Below are positions 21,316-32,584 of a stretch of 64,000 bases of DNA, in pieces (position 1 is the stretch's first letter; each line of letters starts with the position of its first letter). The position numbers were made by a program, and so were the translations under genes. Origin of the DNA: Idiomarina sp. PL1-037. Its GTDB lineage: Bacteria > Pseudomonadota > Gammaproteobacteria > Enterobacterales > Alteromonadaceae. The stretch covers positions 1,922,001 to 1,986,000 of the forward strand of contig NZ_CP139873.1 in assembly GCF_034422975.1 (NCBI RefSeq). Reading direction: 5' to 3'. The notes under the pieces were generated by a model. That model saw only the letters and a list, made by a program, of their open reading frames with translations, was not told the origin of the DNA and searched no databases.

Positions 21316-21933
21316 ATGAAAAACTTCCTTTTGAAAACGTGTTTATTTTTAGCGCTGTTGTTGGTTATACGCAGCGTTTCCGCAAATGTCTCACTTGTCG
21401 TTTTAGGTGACAGCTTAAGCGCCGGTTATGGGCTTTCTCAGGAACAAACCTGGGTTGCCGAGTTAGATCGCCGCTGGGAGAGCTCTCACCCCGATATTAA
21501 CATCATTAACGCCAGCATTAGTGGCGAAACCACTCGTGGTGGTTTGCGTCGCTTAGAAGGCGTTTTAGAGCGTCATCAACCCGATGCATTATTTATTGAG
21601 CTGGGTGGTAATGACGGACTTCGTGGGTTCGACCTAAACACAGTTCGTTCAAATTTGAAACAGATCATCGACCAGGCGCAGCAACAAGGCGTTAAAGTCG
21701 GTTTAAGTCAGGTTATGGTGCCACCAAACTATGGTCAGCGTTTTGCTGAACAGTTCCGAAAAATGTTTGAGGAAGTTGCAGAAGAAAAAAATGTAACGCT
21801 TATCCCCTTTTTTATGGAGCAAATAGCGACCAACCCAGATTATGTGCAGGATGATGGTATTCATCCCACCGCGGAAGCCCAGCCGAAGATAGCTGATTTT
21901 CTGGAACCTTATTTGCTGGAGTTGGCGCAGTAG
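21316..21933 (+). CDS. tesA: Multifunctional acyl-CoA thioesterase I / lysophospholipase / arylesterase
   Basis: A 205-residue SGNH-hydrolase exported to the periplasm; the signal peptide ends VSA. Block I is LGDSLSAGYG with the nucleophile Ser, block III is ELGGNDGLRG, and the Asp-His pair lies in DDGIHP. The family hydrolyses acyl-CoA, lysophospholipids and esters. I chose the ATG at 21316 because it places the signal peptide at the N-terminus; an upstream TTG (21292) would add eight residues. The divergent ybbAP pair matches the E. coli arrangement. Confidence 0.93.
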   Translation: MKNFLLKTCLFLALLLVIRSVSANVSLVVLGDSLSAGYGLSQEQTWVAELDRRWESSHPDINIINASISGETTRGGLRRLEGVLERHQPDALFIELGGNDGLRGFDLNTVRSNLKQIIDQAQQQGVKVGLSQVMVPPNYGQRFAEQFRKMFEEVAEEKNVTLIPFFMEQIATNPDYVQDDGIHPTAEAQPKIADFLEPYLLELAQ

Positions 21934-21952
21934 CGAAAGCCAGAAACAAAAA

Positions 21953-21970
21953 AACCGCCTGCGGGCGGTT
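21953..21970 (-). terminator. Rho-independent terminator of the Ala/Glu tRNA operon
   Basis: A 7-bp GC-rich stem AACCGCC/GGCGGTT with loop TGCG is followed, in the minus direction, by a run of eight T. It lies just beyond the last tRNA-Glu and may also serve convergent tesA. Confidence 0.8.
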
Positions 21971-21978
21971 GATTTAAG

Positions 21979-22054
21979 TGGCGTCCCCTAGGGGATTTGA
22001 ACCCCTGTTACCGCCGTGAAAGGGCGGTGTCCTAGGCCACTAGACGAAGGGGAC
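21979..22054 (-). tRNA. tRNA-Glu (TTC), third copy
   Basis: A 76-nt cloverleaf with encoded CCA, acceptor arm GTCCCCT/AGGGGAC, anticodon TTC in loop CTTTCAC and T arm GGGGTTCGAATCCCC. It differs from the other two copies by two bases in the D arm (GGCCTAGG instead of GGTCCAGG). Confidence 0.97.
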
Positions 22055-22089
22055 CCATGGAACTTAATTTAATACATGCTGAAAAGTAA

Positions 22090-22165
22090 TGGCGTCCCCT
22101 AGGGGATTTGAACCCCTGTTACCGCCGTGAAAGGGCGGTGTCCTGGACCACTAGACGAAGGGGAC
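22090..22165 (-). tRNA. tRNA-Glu (TTC), second copy
   Basis: A 76-nt cloverleaf with encoded CCA and anticodon TTC, identical to the copy at 22199-22274. It lies 35 bases from the third copy in the same minus-strand operon. Confidence 0.97.
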
Positions 22166-22198
22166 GCAGAAATTACTTTTTACATTTTTGTATTTGAA

Positions 22199-22274
22199 TG
22201 GCGTCCCCTAGGGGATTTGAACCCCTGTTACCGCCGTGAAAGGGCGGTGTCCTGGACCACTAGACGAAGGGGAC
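22199..22274 (-). tRNA. tRNA-Glu (TTC), first copy
   Basis: A 76-nt cloverleaf with encoded CCA and anticodon TTC. It is the second gene of the tRNA operon, after tRNA-Ala. The cognate synthetase gene gltX lies about 1 kb away. Confidence 0.97.
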
Positions 22275-22321
22275 GCAACAACCAAATACTTACTGCCAAA
22301 TAGTGCTTTACCAAAACAACT

Positions 22322-22398
<77 letters not shown>

Positions 22399-22436
22399 GC
22401 ACCTGACAGTCGCAGACTGCCTTGACAGCGGGGCGC

Positions 22437-22466
22437 ATTCTATTGCGACCTGAGCTAATGTGTCAA
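22437..22466 (-). promoter_or_regulatory. Promoter of the Ala-Glu-Glu-Glu tRNA operon
   Basis: On the minus strand a perfect TTGACA (22466-22461) and TAGAAT (22442-22437) are separated by 18 bases. They are followed by a GC-rich discriminator (GCGCCCC), as expected for a stringently controlled stable-RNA promoter. Confidence 0.75.
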
Positions 22467-22539
22467 CTATTTTTTCTAAAAATACTTCTGTTTGAACGTT
22501 TTTGTGGCACTTTGCTCAGTAATTAATCAAATCTTAGCT

Positions 22540-23190
22540 TTAACTGCCTTTCGGCAGCTTTTGGTGGTAAACGTGATACACCTGCTCCATGCCTTCCCGA
22601 CTGGAAACCGACACATTCATGTCATTAACCAAACCATTATCTAAACGATAGACCCAACCATGTATTGTCAGCGACTCACCGTTGTCCCAGGCTTCCTGCA
22701 CCATATTGGTTTTGGCCAGATTTTTAACCTGTTCAATCACGTTCAGTTCACACAAGCGATCAATCTGCTCGGCCTCACCCAGTTGTTCCAACTCTTCCGC
22801 ATGTTCACGATATACATCACGAATTGGATACAACCAGTGATCTACCAGTCCATGGGGTTTACTCTCAAGTGCCGCTTTTACACCACCACAGCCGTAATGA
22901 CCCACCACAAGAATATGGCGTACTTTCAGCGCTTCAATAGCAAACTGAATAACCGACAAGCAGTTAAAGTCAGTCTGAATGACTTGATTGGCGACATTTC
23001 TGTGTACAAACAATTCACCCGGAGCCATCCCCACAATCTCGTTCGCCGGCACTCGACTATCTGAACACCCTATCCAGAGATATTGCGGAGATTGCTGCCC
23101 TACTAAGCGTTTGAAAAAATCAGGATCGTTTTTTACCTGTTGCTCCGCCCACTCTTTGTTGTTTGCAATCAAGTGTTTTATATCTGCCAT
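22540..23190 (-). CDS. can: Beta-class carbonic anhydrase
   Basis: A 216-residue cytoplasmic zinc enzyme interconverting CO2 and bicarbonate. The zinc ligands are visible as Cys42 and Asp44 in GCSDSRVP, and His98 and Cys101 in GHYGCGG, at the positions found in E. coli Can. HRNVANQV is also typical. It stands alone between the tRNA operon and gltX, on the minus strand. Confidence 0.96.
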   Translation of the reverse strand: MADIKHLIANNKEWAEQQVKNDPDFFKRLVGQQSPQYLWIGCSDSRVPANEIVGMAPGELFVHRNVANQVIQTDFNCLSVIQFAIEALKVRHILVVGHYGCGGVKAALESKPHGLVDHWLYPIRDVYREHAEELEQLGEAEQIDRLCELNVIEQVKNLAKTNMVQEAWDNGESLTIHGWVYRLDNGLVNDMNVSVSSREGMEQVYHVYHQKLPKGS

Positions 23191-23255
23191 TATTCATCCC
23201 ATCGTGGCGGTCGCCTGGCGTTATCAGGCCAGGCGTAATTTTTATTAGCATCAAA

Positions 23256-24662
23256 TTACGCGTTTTCGCGATTTGCAATAAATTCTAACGCCAGGTCTAT
23301 ACGTGCCAGAACGGTCTGCTGAGGAATTAATTCCAGAGTCACATCTAGTGACGGAGAGTTACCGCCGCCAGTCGCGGCAACACGTAGTGGCATGCCCACT
23401 TTCCCCATACCAACATCCAAATCGGCTGCTGTCTGGTTAATTGCCGCCTGAATAGTAGCAGCATTCCAGTCATTAATTGCTCCGAGCAGTTCCATGGCTT
23501 TTACCAGTGGCTCTTTGGCTACCGGGCGTAAATGCTTTTTCGCCGCTTTTTCGTCAAACTCATCGAATGACTCAAAGAAGTAACGGCTAATTGCAGCCAT
23601 TTCTTTCAAGGTTTTTACCCGGTCAGCCTGCAACGACACAACTTTCTCAAGCGCAGGGCCATTGCTTGTATCCACGCCAATTTGCTCAAACTGCCACTGC
23701 AATTGAGGTGCAACTTGCTCCGCAGGCAGGGTTTTCATGTAGTGCTGATTTAGCCAGTTAAGCTTTTCGGTATTAAACGCAGAGGCAGCTTTATTCACGT
23801 CGTCCAGCTTGAAGTATTCCACCAGCTCTTCACGACTGAATATTTCCTGATCACCATGAGACCAGCCTAAACGCGCTAAGTAATTTACAACCGCTTCCGG
23901 TACGTAGCCGTCGTCGCGGTATTGCATAACGCTGACGGCACCATGACGCTTAGATAGTTTTTTACCATCGTCGCCTAAAATCATCGACACATGTGCGTAC
24001 TGAGGTACCGGTGCGCCTAAAGCTTTTAAAATATTAATCTGACGCGGGGTGTTATTAATATGGTCTTCGCCACGCACCACGTGGGTGATATCCATGTCCC
24101 AGTCATCAACTACCACACAAAAATTATAAGTCGGTGTACCGTCGGTACGGGCAATGATTAAATCATCCAGTTCGGTATTAGCGAATTGAATATGCCCACG
24201 AATATGGTCATCGAACGCAACACTGCCTTCTTGCGGATTACGAAAACGAATGACGTACTTATCTCCGCCAACATCCGGGTTGTCACGACAATGGCCATCA
24301 TAGCGAGGCTTTTCACCGGCAGCCATTTGCTCTTCCCGCATTTTTTCTAAGCGCTCAGTTGAGCAATAGCATTTGTAAGCTTTGTCTTCTTCCAGTAATT
24401 TATCGATTAACTCTTTATAGCGCTCAAAACGCTGAGTCTGATAATAAGGCCCGCGATCCCAGCTTAAACCTAACCATTCCATGCCCTCTAAAATGGCATC
24501 AATAGCAGGCTGAGTTGAACGTTCACGGTCGGTGTCTTCTATGCGCAGTACGAACTCGCCGCCCTGCGCTTTTGCAACTAACCATGAATACAATGCCGTA
24601 CGGGCACCACCAACATGCAAATACCCAGTCGGGCTGGGGGCAAAACGCGTTACCACACTCAT
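23256..24662 (-). CDS. gltX: Glutamyl-tRNA synthetase
   Basis: A 468-residue class I synthetase charging tRNA-Glu. The HIGH-type motif lies in [18 protein letters not shown], the KMSKS-type motif is KLSKRHG, and [15 protein letters not shown] marks the usual inserted region. The start has AAGGA upstream. The gene lies about 1 kb from three tRNA-Glu genes on the same strand, but carbonic anhydrase and the tRNA promoter separate them, so co-transcription is unlikely. Confidence 0.97.
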   Translation of the reverse strand: MSVVTRFAPSPTGYLHVGGARTALYSWLVAKAQGGEFVLRIEDTDRERSTQPAIDAILEGMEWLGLSWDRGPYYQTQRFERYKELIDKLLEEDKAYKCYCSTERLEKMREEQMAAGEKPRYDGHCRDNPDVGGDKYVIRFRNPQEGSVAFDDHIRGHIQFANTELDDLIIARTDGTPTYNFCVVVDDWDMDITHVVRGEDHINNTPRQINILKALGAPVPQYAHVSMILGDDGKKLSKRHGAVSVMQYRDDGYVPEAVVNYLARLGWSHGDQEIFSREELVEYFKLDDVNKAASAFNTEKLNWLNQHYMKTLPAEQVAPQLQWQFEQIGVDTSNGPALEKVVSLQADRVKTLKEMAAISRYFFESFDEFDEKAAKKHLRPVAKEPLVKAMELLGAINDWNAATIQAAINQTAADLDVGMGKVGMPLRVAATGGGNSPSLDVTLELIPQQTVLARIDLALEFIANRENA

Positions 24663-24788
24663 GTTTGTTCCTTTCGTTAAAGCCAGTCAATTTTATGGGC
24701 GCAAGTTTATCAAGACTGAGCGCCTGACGCATCTGCTATTCAAAATGATTAAAATGTCAGCAAACAAACACAAGTTGATAATTTTTAT

Positions 24789-24816
24789 TTGACAGTTCAG
24801 ATCTGCGCCCTATAAT
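24789..24816 (+). promoter_or_regulatory. Strong promoter of the tRNA-Val pair
   Basis: A perfect TTGACA (24789-24794) and a perfect TATAAT (24811-24816) are 16 bases apart, followed by a GC-rich discriminator, 38 bases before the first tRNA-Val. Confidence 0.85.
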
Positions 24817-24854
24817 GCCTCCTCGCAACGACGCAGAAGTGTCACAGTGAAAAT

Positions 24855-24930
24855 GGTTGCTTAGCTCAGTTGGGAGAGCATCGCCCTTACAAGGCGAGGG
24901 TCACTGGTTCAAGCCCAGTAGCAACCACCA
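24855..24930 (+). tRNA. tRNA-Val (TAC), first copy
   Basis: A 76-nt cloverleaf with acceptor GGTTGCT/AGCAACC, anticodon TAC in loop CTTACAA, T arm ACTGG-TTCAAGC-CCAGT and encoded CCA. Confidence 0.97.
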
Positions 24931-24962
24931 CTTCTTTTCCGTCAATTGCAAATCTTCAGGAT

Positions 24963-25038
24963 GGTTGCTTAGCTCAGTTGGGAGAGCATCGCCCTTACAA
25001 GGCGAGGGTCACTGGTTCAAGCCCAGTAGCAACCACCA
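24963..25038 (+). tRNA. tRNA-Val (TAC), second copy
   Basis: Identical in sequence to the first copy, 32 bases downstream in the same transcript. Encoded CCA. Confidence 0.97.
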
Positions 25039-25059
25039 CTTTTTTACTCTCTCAGTCCT

Positions 25060-25962
25060 CTATTTCTCCAGCATTAAATTTTCTGATGAATTCCCTGATA
25101 AATTCCCTAATAAATAGTCCAGCAACACTCGTACTTTAGGAATTACCTGACGATTTTCCGGGTACAACGCCCATATACCATCATCCGGTTGTCGAAAATC
25201 CGCTAACACTTCCTCTAACTCTTCATTTTCCAACGACTCAGTCACGTAATAATCGGGCAGCATTGCTAAGCCCAGGCCTTTTATAGCAGCATCACGAAGT
25301 GCTTGCCCATTGTTGCAATGCAGGTAGGATTCCGGACGAACCGTTTCCAGTTTATCCTCAACCTGAAAACGCCATTGTCTGACCGTTCCGGTAAAACAGC
25401 GGTGCGCATCCAGTGCGTTTATATCTTGCGGGCGACCAAACTCTGCAAAATAAGCAGGAGAGCCCACGACGAAATGTCGGCGCGAGCCAAGTTTACGGGC
25501 ACGTAACCGGGGGTTCCCCAACTGCCCTAGTCTAATGGCAACATCATAGCTGCCCTCTATTAAATCGACCTGCTCGTTGGTTAACTGAAAGTCCAGGCGG
25601 CACTCGGGGTAAATATGTAAAAAGTCATTCAATAAAGGTGCGATAAAACGCTCACCATAATAAACCGGCGCGGTAATGCGAATGAGGCCCTGCGGCTGCT
25701 GTGTTCGCTGTTGAATGGCCTGATCAGCGTCTCTTAAGCTGGCGACCAAATGCTGACAATGAGGTAAGTAAAGTTTCCCTTCTTCCGTTAAACTGACACT
25801 TCGGGTTGAGCGATACAGTAGTTGCATCTGCAGCCGGTGCTCAAGCGCTGCAATATTTCGGCTTACCTGTGCCACAGATAACCTGAGTTGCCGGGCTGCT
25901 GCAGTAAAACTCTGTTGCTCAGCCACTGCCGCAAATTCACTAATTCCCTGCCAAGGTTTCAT
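25060..25962 (-). CDS. LysR-family transcriptional regulator
   Basis: A 300-residue LysR regulator. The N-terminal winged helix spans about residues 1-60 (FAAVAEQQSFTAAARQLRLS, VSRNIAALEHRLQMQLL), followed by a ligand-binding domain. It diverges from frmA with 132 bases between, so it may control formaldehyde detoxification genes and itself. That target is inferred from position only. A TTTCAT-TT-ATGAAA palindrome close to its start is a candidate site. Confidence 0.88.
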   Translation of the reverse strand: MKPWQGISEFAAVAEQQSFTAAARQLRLSVAQVSRNIAALEHRLQMQLLYRSTRSVSLTEEGKLYLPHCQHLVASLRDADQAIQQRTQQPQGLIRITAPVYYGERFIAPLLNDFLHIYPECRLDFQLTNEQVDLIEGSYDVAIRLGQLGNPRLRARKLGSRRHFVVGSPAYFAEFGRPQDINALDAHRCFTGTVRQWRFQVEDKLETVRPESYLHCNNGQALRDAAIKGLGLAMLPDYYVTESLENEELEEVLADFRQPDDGIWALYPENRQVIPKVRVLLDYLLGNLSGNSSENLMLEK

Positions 25963-25975
25963 ACCGCACCTATTA

Positions 25976-25989
25976 TTTCATTTATGAAA
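25976..25989. promoter_or_regulatory. Candidate LysR-type operator between lysR-like gene and frmA
   Basis: A perfect palindrome TTTCAT-TT-ATGAAA lies 14 bases upstream of the LysR-family start in the divergent intergenic space. It has dyad symmetry as LysR sites do. The assignment rests on position and symmetry. Confidence 0.35.
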
Positions 25990-26085
25990 AAGTAATTTGT
26001 AAAAACAGTAGATTACCTGCTAATGAGAAAAAGTTAAACTTACGCTACGCTTTTACGTAATTAGACTACGAATCAAACATTATAA

Positions 26086-27213
<1,128 letters not shown>

Positions 27214-27224
27214 TGGAGTCTGTA

Positions 27225-28061
27225 ATGAAACAAGTTAGCGAAACCCGCTGTTTTGGCGGACGACAGTTACGCTTTGAACATGACTCGGAAGTGCTGAACT
27301 GCGCTATGAAGTTCAGTGTCTTTTTACCACTACGCGCAGAAAAAGCAAAAGTTCCGGCGGTTTACTTTTTATCGGGCTTAACCTGCACCGACGAAAACTT
27401 TTCCACCAAAGCCGGTGCGCAACGGGTAGCCACGGAACTCGGTATTGCCTTAATTGTCCCGGATACCAGCCCGCGTGGAGATAACGTAGCTGATGACCCG
27501 GACGGGGCTTACGACTTAGGCTTAGGCGCTGGCTTTTACGTCAACGCCACTCAGGAGCCATGGAAAAACCATTATCAGATGTATGACTACATCGTTAAGG
27601 AGCTTCCTGAGCTGGTCGAAGCGGAACTGCCAATTAACGATAAGCGCGCTATTGCGGGTCACTCCATGGGCGGCCATGGTGCTTTGGTTATTGGCTTGCG
27701 TAACAGCGACCGCTACAGCAGTATCTCTGCCTTTTCGCCTATTACGAACCCGACACAATGCCCTTGGGGCGAAAAAGCCTTTAGTGCTTATTTAGGCGAT
27801 GACCGCGAGCAGTGGCAGCAGTACGACGCTGTTGAGATTATTAAATCGAAGGGTCAGAATTTGCCAATTCGGGTAGATCAAGGCTTAGCTGATGGCTTTT
27901 TAGAGGAGCAGCTGAAACCGGAAAACCTGAAAGAAGCCATTGCTGAAGTAGAGGGTGGTGGCACCGTTCACCTGCACGACGGTTACGATCACAGCTACTA
28001 CTTTATATCCTCGTTTATAGAAGCCCAGCTTCGCTTCCATGCGAAGTACTTAACGGCATGA
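27225..28061 (+). CDS. frmB: S-formylglutathione hydrolase
   Basis: A 278-residue esterase-D-type alpha/beta hydrolase that releases formate and glutathione from S-formylglutathione. It shows FLSGLTCTDENF, the nucleophile elbow GHSMGGHGAL, and the Asp and His in DQGLADGFL and GYDHSYYF. I chose the ATG at 27225, since GGAG (27215-27218) lies six bases before it; an ATG at 27213 overlaps the frmA stop. Together with frmA it forms a two-gene formaldehyde detoxification operon. Confidence 0.95.
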   Translation: MKQVSETRCFGGRQLRFEHDSEVLNCAMKFSVFLPLRAEKAKVPAVYFLSGLTCTDENFSTKAGAQRVATELGIALIVPDTSPRGDNVADDPDGAYDLGLGAGFYVNATQEPWKNHYQMYDYIVKELPELVEAELPINDKRAIAGHSMGGHGALVIGLRNSDRYSSISAFSPITNPTQCPWGEKAFSAYLGDDREQWQQYDAVEIIKSKGQNLPIRVDQGLADGFLEEQLKPENLKEAIAEVEGGGTVHLHDGYDHSYYFISSFIEAQLRFHAKYLTA

Positions 28062-28070
28062 TAATTCACC

Positions 28071-29909
28071 TCATACGGTGAATTTAATAACCGCCTGGCG
28101 CAGTTGCTCTGTTTGTTTACGAACCTGAGCAACTGCGTCAGCATTTGACTGCGCATCATTCGCGGCTTCTACACCAGCATCCCGCACGCGGGTAATATTT
28201 CTCGCAGTCTCATCCACCACAGCTGACTGTTCTTCAACTGCCGTTGCGATAGACGCCGAACGGTCGTTAATTTTTAAAAGCTCCATATGAATACGATTAA
28301 ATAACTCATCGGACTCCGACGAATGTTGAGCACTCTCTTCACCCAGTTCATTGCATTCCTGCAATGTGCTGACAATGATCTGCGTCTGTTGATTTAACTG
28401 ACTGGTAATGGACTCTATTTCACCAATAGATTGCTGAGTACGAGAAGCCAGTGTCCGGACTTCATCAGCAACAACAGCGAAGCCTCGTCCCTGCTCACCG
28501 GCCCGTGCAGCCTCGATAGCTGCGTTCAATGCCAGTAAATTAGTTTGCTCTGCAATGCCATTTATAACCGTCACTATTTGCGTAATTGACGCACTGCGTT
28601 CCGCCAAGGTATTCGCTTCGCTCACGCTGCTGTTTAAACGCTCCGCAAGATAACGAACCTTTTCAACACCAGCCTGTACCGAAGTACTACCATGCTTAGC
28701 CTGGTCGGACAAACTGTTGACCTGCTCGGCGGTGTCTTCCGCATCATTGGCAATAGTATGCGCCGTACTGCCCATTTCATTAATAGCGGCTGCAACCTGG
28801 TCAACTTCATGCGATTGCGTATCAAGATTTTGCGAAGTGTGAGTGACGGTATCTGACACTTGCTCAGTTAACCCATTAACCGTCTCTACTGACTCATTAA
28901 TCTGCTTAATAACGTTACGGAAGTATCTCAAAAGCTCATTAAAGCTATCGACTAAATCACCCAGCTCGTCACTACGGAACTTTTCTGATACCAGAGTTAA
29001 GTCATTGCTACCTTGCACTTTTTTCATGTCTTCGCGTAACTGAGTCAACGGCTGATTAATTGAGCGAATAACCCAGAACAGCATAGCAACGACGATAAAT
29101 GCAATTGCTGCAAAGACCACAATAGGAACCCACTTCATAGTTGCCTGACGTGACTGAAGAGAGGAGTTAAGGTTCTCATCCAACTCAGCTAACGAACTTT
29201 CCATATTACTGGCTATCGTTCGCACTTCACCTTTAATACCGGACTCTTCGTCCAAACCAATTTCTTTCGACAAACTGGCGTAACGGCCAAAGTCACGACG
29301 ATAAGCGTCAACTTTGGAAGCCAGATTCGGCGATGCCGATAGTTCAGCTTTCAGCTCATCAAGTAAATTGTTAACTCGTCCCAAATACTTGTCGTCAAAA
29401 CGCAGCATAAAGTCTTTTTCGCTACGGCGTATCTGCAGCAGAGTTACCAGCAATTCGGTTCGCCCGGCAGCATCAATAGCTTCTTCCAGCTCATGCGTTG
29501 CCGTTCTCAGGGCGCCATAGGCTCCACTGTTTTCATCCAGCCCTCGTTGCTGAAAGGCTCTAACCAAATGACTAAATTTTTTCTCGTACTGTGACACCAA
29601 CCCACTAAGTTCGTTAATAAGTTGAGTCGAACCTTCCTCAGCGACTAATTCGTTGAGCTGCTCCAGCCTGTCCGTTGTTATGCGAATTTCTTGCTTTAGC
29701 TTATCGGCATCACTTTCATCCATTCGAAGCAGGAAATCTTTTTCGGCACGACGCACTTGTAATAAACCGTTATGTACAGATTCCCGCAATTCACTGGCAC
29801 GGTGCAGCTGACTAACCTGAGACTGAAAGAACATCATCAGCATTAGTAATATGATAAAAGCAGCCGTTGTTACCGCCCCGACAGCGAGAAGTTTATTGCG
29901 AATTGACAT
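28071..29909 (-). CDS. Methyl-accepting chemotaxis protein with HBM-type sensor
   Basis: A 612-residue chemoreceptor. It has an N-terminal membrane helix, then a periplasmic helical region with two matching segments ([10 protein letters not shown] and [10 protein letters not shown]), a hallmark of the helical bimodular (HBM) sensor of the McpS type. A second membrane helix, a HAMP region and the signalling domain with the hairpin tip [20 protein letters not shown] follow. HBM receptors often sense organic acids; the ligand here is unknown. It is convergent with frmB and stands alone. Confidence 0.9.
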   Translation of the reverse strand: MSIRNKLLAVGAVTTAAFIILLMLMMFFQSQVSQLHRASELRESVHNGLLQVRRAEKDFLLRMDESDADKLKQEIRITTDRLEQLNELVAEEGSTQLINELSGLVSQYEKKFSHLVRAFQQRGLDENSGAYGALRTATHELEEAIDAAGRTELLVTLLQIRRSEKDFMLRFDDKYLGRVNNLLDELKAELSASPNLASKVDAYRRDFGRYASLSKEIGLDEESGIKGEVRTIASNMESSLAELDENLNSSLQSRQATMKWVPIVVFAAIAFIVVAMLFWVIRSINQPLTQLREDMKKVQGSNDLTLVSEKFRSDELGDLVDSFNELLRYFRNVIKQINESVETVNGLTEQVSDTVTHTSQNLDTQSHEVDQVAAAINEMGSTAHTIANDAEDTAEQVNSLSDQAKHGSTSVQAGVEKVRYLAERLNSSVSEANTLAERSASITQIVTVINGIAEQTNLLALNAAIEAARAGEQGRGFAVVADEVRTLASRTQQSIGEIESITSQLNQQTQIIVSTLQECNELGEESAQHSSESDELFNRIHMELLKINDRSASIATAVEEQSAVVDETARNITRVRDAGVEAANDAQSNADAVAQVRKQTEQLRQAVIKFTV

Positions 29910-30096
29910 AACGTGAACCCATATTTAGAAACTGGCGAAATAGTAGTCATTGAGCAAATATTCTGCAATGATCTATTTTGTTAACAACTTTAGTGAAGTG
30001 ACACGCTATGTCAAAGTAAGAGGTATCACTTACTAGGTAAATACCCTTATTTCAGAAACAGTTATAATCGCACCAAGATAAAAACAGGATGCAGTA

Positions 30097-31377
30097 ATGA
30101 AAGTTAATTCGGCAATACAAGCGTTATCAGTTCTAAACGATGGAGATGTTATTTGGTGTCAGTCGATGGCGGCAACTCCCTACAAATTATTAGAGGGTTT
30201 AAAGGAAATAGCCAAACAGCGTGTAAACTTAACACTATTGCAATTGCATACAGAATACAGCGAATCGTTGGGTGACCCTGAATTACGCGGGCACCTTAGG
30301 CAACGAGCTTTTTTTGTCGGAGCATCAACCCGCCAGGCTGTTAATCAAGGGCTGGCCGACTACGTTCCCATTTTTCTGTCTGAAATTCCAAAGCTATTTC
30401 GTTCAGGCGAACAACCGCTTGACGCAGCCATTATTCAGGTTTCGCCGCCAGATAAACACGGTAACTGCAGTTTAGGCATTTCGGTAGAAGCAACCCGAGC
30501 CGCCCTGCAAGTTGCAAAGAAGGTTATAGCCTGGATAAACCCCAATATGCCGCGCACTCATGGCGATGCGCTTGTTCCACTTAAACGCTTTGATCGTTAT
30601 TTTGAAGAAGCCGCCCCGCTCCCTGAACATAAACAACCGGAACAGAACCCGGTTACCCAAAAAATTGGTGAGCAAGTTGCCGGACTCATTAACGACGGTG
30701 ACTGTTTGCAGATGGGCATTGGAGCGATACCCGATGCGACTCTGGCTTGTCTTCATCACCATAAAGATTTAGGTATTCATACTGAAATGTTCTCGGATGG
30801 TGTGCTGCCTCTGGTTGAGCGCGGCGTTATTAATAACAGCCGTAAGCGTAAGCATCGTGGCCGCATTGTCACTACCTTTGCTATGGGCTCACAAGCGTTA
30901 TATGACTTTGTGGATGACAACCCGGAAGTGTTTTTCCTCGATGTTGAATACACCAACGACACCTCGGTTATTCGTCAGAACAAACAGGTTATGTCTATTA
31001 ATAGTGCACTGCAGGTGGATTTAAGCGGTCAGGTTTGCGCCGACTCAATTGGCACACGCATTTATTCCGGCGTTGGAGGACAAATGGATTTCGTCCGTGG
31101 AGCCAGCTTGTCCGAAGGGGGGCGCTCAGTTATTGCGCTACCGTCAACGGCTTGTGGCGGAAGCGTTTCCAGAATTAGTTCTCTCCTGACACCGGGTTCT
31201 GGCGTGGTGACAACCCGAGCTCATGTTCATTACATTGTAACCGAGCATGGCGTTGCCAACTTACGTGCAAAGAGTATGTGCGAGCGTGCTCGGGAGCTAA
31301 TTGAAATTGCAGACCCCAAATTTCGTGAAGAACTGGCTAAAGCTGCTTACGAGAACTGGGGTCTTAATGTAACCTGA
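30097..31377 (+). CDS. Acetyl-CoA hydrolase / 4-hydroxybutyrate CoA-transferase family protein
   Basis: A 426-residue family I CoA-transferase related to Cat2 and Ach1. IQVSPPDKHGNCSLGISVEA, GIGAIPDATL, the IHTEMFSDG segment (its Glu, about residue 229, is the likely CoA-ester-forming residue), the GVGGQMDFVRGA loop and VTEHGVANLRAKS are conserved. It moves CoA between short-chain acids, with acetate or butyrate-type substrates typical for the family. AGGATG precedes the ATG. It is convergent with the betaine locus and ends only seven bases from it. Confidence 0.87.
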   Translation: MKVNSAIQALSVLNDGDVIWCQSMAATPYKLLEGLKEIAKQRVNLTLLQLHTEYSESLGDPELRGHLRQRAFFVGASTRQAVNQGLADYVPIFLSEIPKLFRSGEQPLDAAIIQVSPPDKHGNCSLGISVEATRAALQVAKKVIAWINPNMPRTHGDALVPLKRFDRYFEEAAPLPEHKQPEQNPVTQKIGEQVAGLINDGDCLQMGIGAIPDATLACLHHHKDLGIHTEMFSDGVLPLVERGVINNSRKRKHRGRIVTTFAMGSQALYDFVDDNPEVFFLDVEYTNDTSVIRQNKQVMSINSALQVDLSGQVCADSIGTRIYSGVGGQMDFVRGASLSEGGRSVIALPSTACGGSVSRISSLLTPGSGVVTTRAHVHYIVTEHGVANLRAKSMCERARELIEIADPKFREELAKAAYENWGLNVT

Positions 31378-31384
31378 AATTTAA

Positions 31385-32584
31385 CTACTTCTTTTTGGTT
31401 GGCAACCGCACCAGAGCTTTTGTTTTAGGCAATGGGTGCTGTTGCTTACCAAGCGCAATGTAGGTAAAGCAACATAAACCAATGACTATAACCAGAGCAC
31501 CAACCCATTGAATTTTAATGAACTGAACACTGAACAAAACGGTCAGCGACATCATTAAAAAAGCATGTAGGGCCAGATACTTTTGTTTACCAAAGCGTTT
31601 AACGGTTAAGTTCAGGTTGTCAGAGTAAAGCCTGATGAGTGAGTCCAGGGAATTGATTACAAACACTATCCCGACAAAAACCATCACTAGGTTTATCAGT
31701 CCCGACGTATCCAGGCCTTTCAGATGAAATAAATATAAAACACTGAACCATAGCCCAATAGATAACGAAGGCCAGATTAACATTGCGGCAAATAGCGAAA
31801 CCGTACGCATATTACCAACAAACCGTGAAGTGAACTGGCCAATCATAATACTCCATGCAAACCACCAGAATAGATAAAATGCATGATAATCATTAATTGG
31901 CAGTACGAAGCGATGCAGGTGCTCGAAGTAATCCGTCAGTAACGGCAGCGTATTAAAGTAATCAGGGGCCGTAACTTTATCGGACATAAGCGCAACACTG
32001 CCAAGCCCTATAATAAGCGCGAAAAAGAGTCCTCCCGAAGACAAGCTGAGAATTTTCACAAACTTAATTTCGGTACTGGAATAAACGGCGAATAAAATTG
32101 TTCCACCAACAATCAGGGCGTATGACCAGGGAAAGCCTTCACCGACGGAAATACTGGGTAAATACCAGCTTAAATTGGCAAATAGTAAGTGCGCTGTAAA
32201 AGCGCAGGTGCCAATAATAACAATATTATTAATCCACTTTACCCAAGTAATTTCAAAAAACTTAACTTTAGGTTCAATCGCACAAAAGTAGAAACACGTA
32301 ACAAAGTAAATCGCCCATATCAGAAACCCCCAAAATCCAAACTCTATCGCTAATGGATTGGCAAAGGCATACTCCGTGTTTTTGGCAGTGTCTGCGTAGG
32401 AAGGAAACTCAGTCAGCGGAAACATGATTAATCCAACATCAAGCCCCGACGTGAATAAAATAGCAATGAAGGTCAGTGTTGAAACGGGGTAACGCCCATT
32501 CAGTTTAAGGCGCCCCCAGCGCACTAAAATATAAACGACCATCGCCATAAAAAACAGCATTCCGACACTGACTAAGGTTAACAT
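31385..32584 (-). CDS. Shortened BCCT-family transporter (choline/betaine type)
   Basis: A 399-residue polytopic transporter of the betaine-choline-carnitine family, by place the choline uptake protein of this locus. The Trp-rich BCCT signature is visible in [22 protein letters not shown], and the TM3 segment appears as [17 protein letters not shown]. It is clearly shorter than the usual 500-680 residues. The first membrane helix and its loop seem to be missing or reduced, and the TM3 motif deviates (the family's small-residue GMGIG and EP are changed). I chose ATG 32584, behind GGAG; it overlaps betA by seven bases, implying coupled translation. Confidence 0.75.
   Translation of the reverse strand: MLTLVSVGMLFFMAMVVYILVRWGRLKLNGRYPVSTLTFIAILFTSGLDVGLIMFPLTEFPSYADTAKNTEYAFANPLAIEFGFWGFLIWAIYFVTCFYFCAIEPKVKFFEITWVKWINNIVIIGTCAFTAHLLFANLSWYLPSISVGEGFPWSYALIVGGTILFAVYSSTEIKFVKILSLSSGGLFFALIIGLGSVALMSDKVTAPDYFNTLPLLTDYFEHLHRFVLPINDYHAFYLFWWFAWSIMIGQFTSRFVGNMRTVSLFAAMLIWPSLSIGLWFSVLYLFHLKGLDTSGLINLVMVFVGIVFVINSLDSLIRLYSDNLNLTVKRFGKQKYLALHAFLMMSLTVLFSVQFIKIQWVGALVIVIGLCCFTYIALGKQQHPLPKTKALVRLPTKKK

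Noticed and set aside
24855..25038. Near-identical long direct repeats, also at 21979-22274 and 53315-53490, that could be taken for mobile or CRISPR-like repeats
   Set aside because: Each unit folds as a complete tRNA (Val, Glu, Asn) with encoded CCA. These are duplicated tRNA genes in operons.
28063..28084. Hairpin AATTCACC/GGTGAATT between frmB and the chemoreceptor gene as a terminator
   Set aside because: It has no T run on either side and half of it is coding. The evidence is too weak to list.
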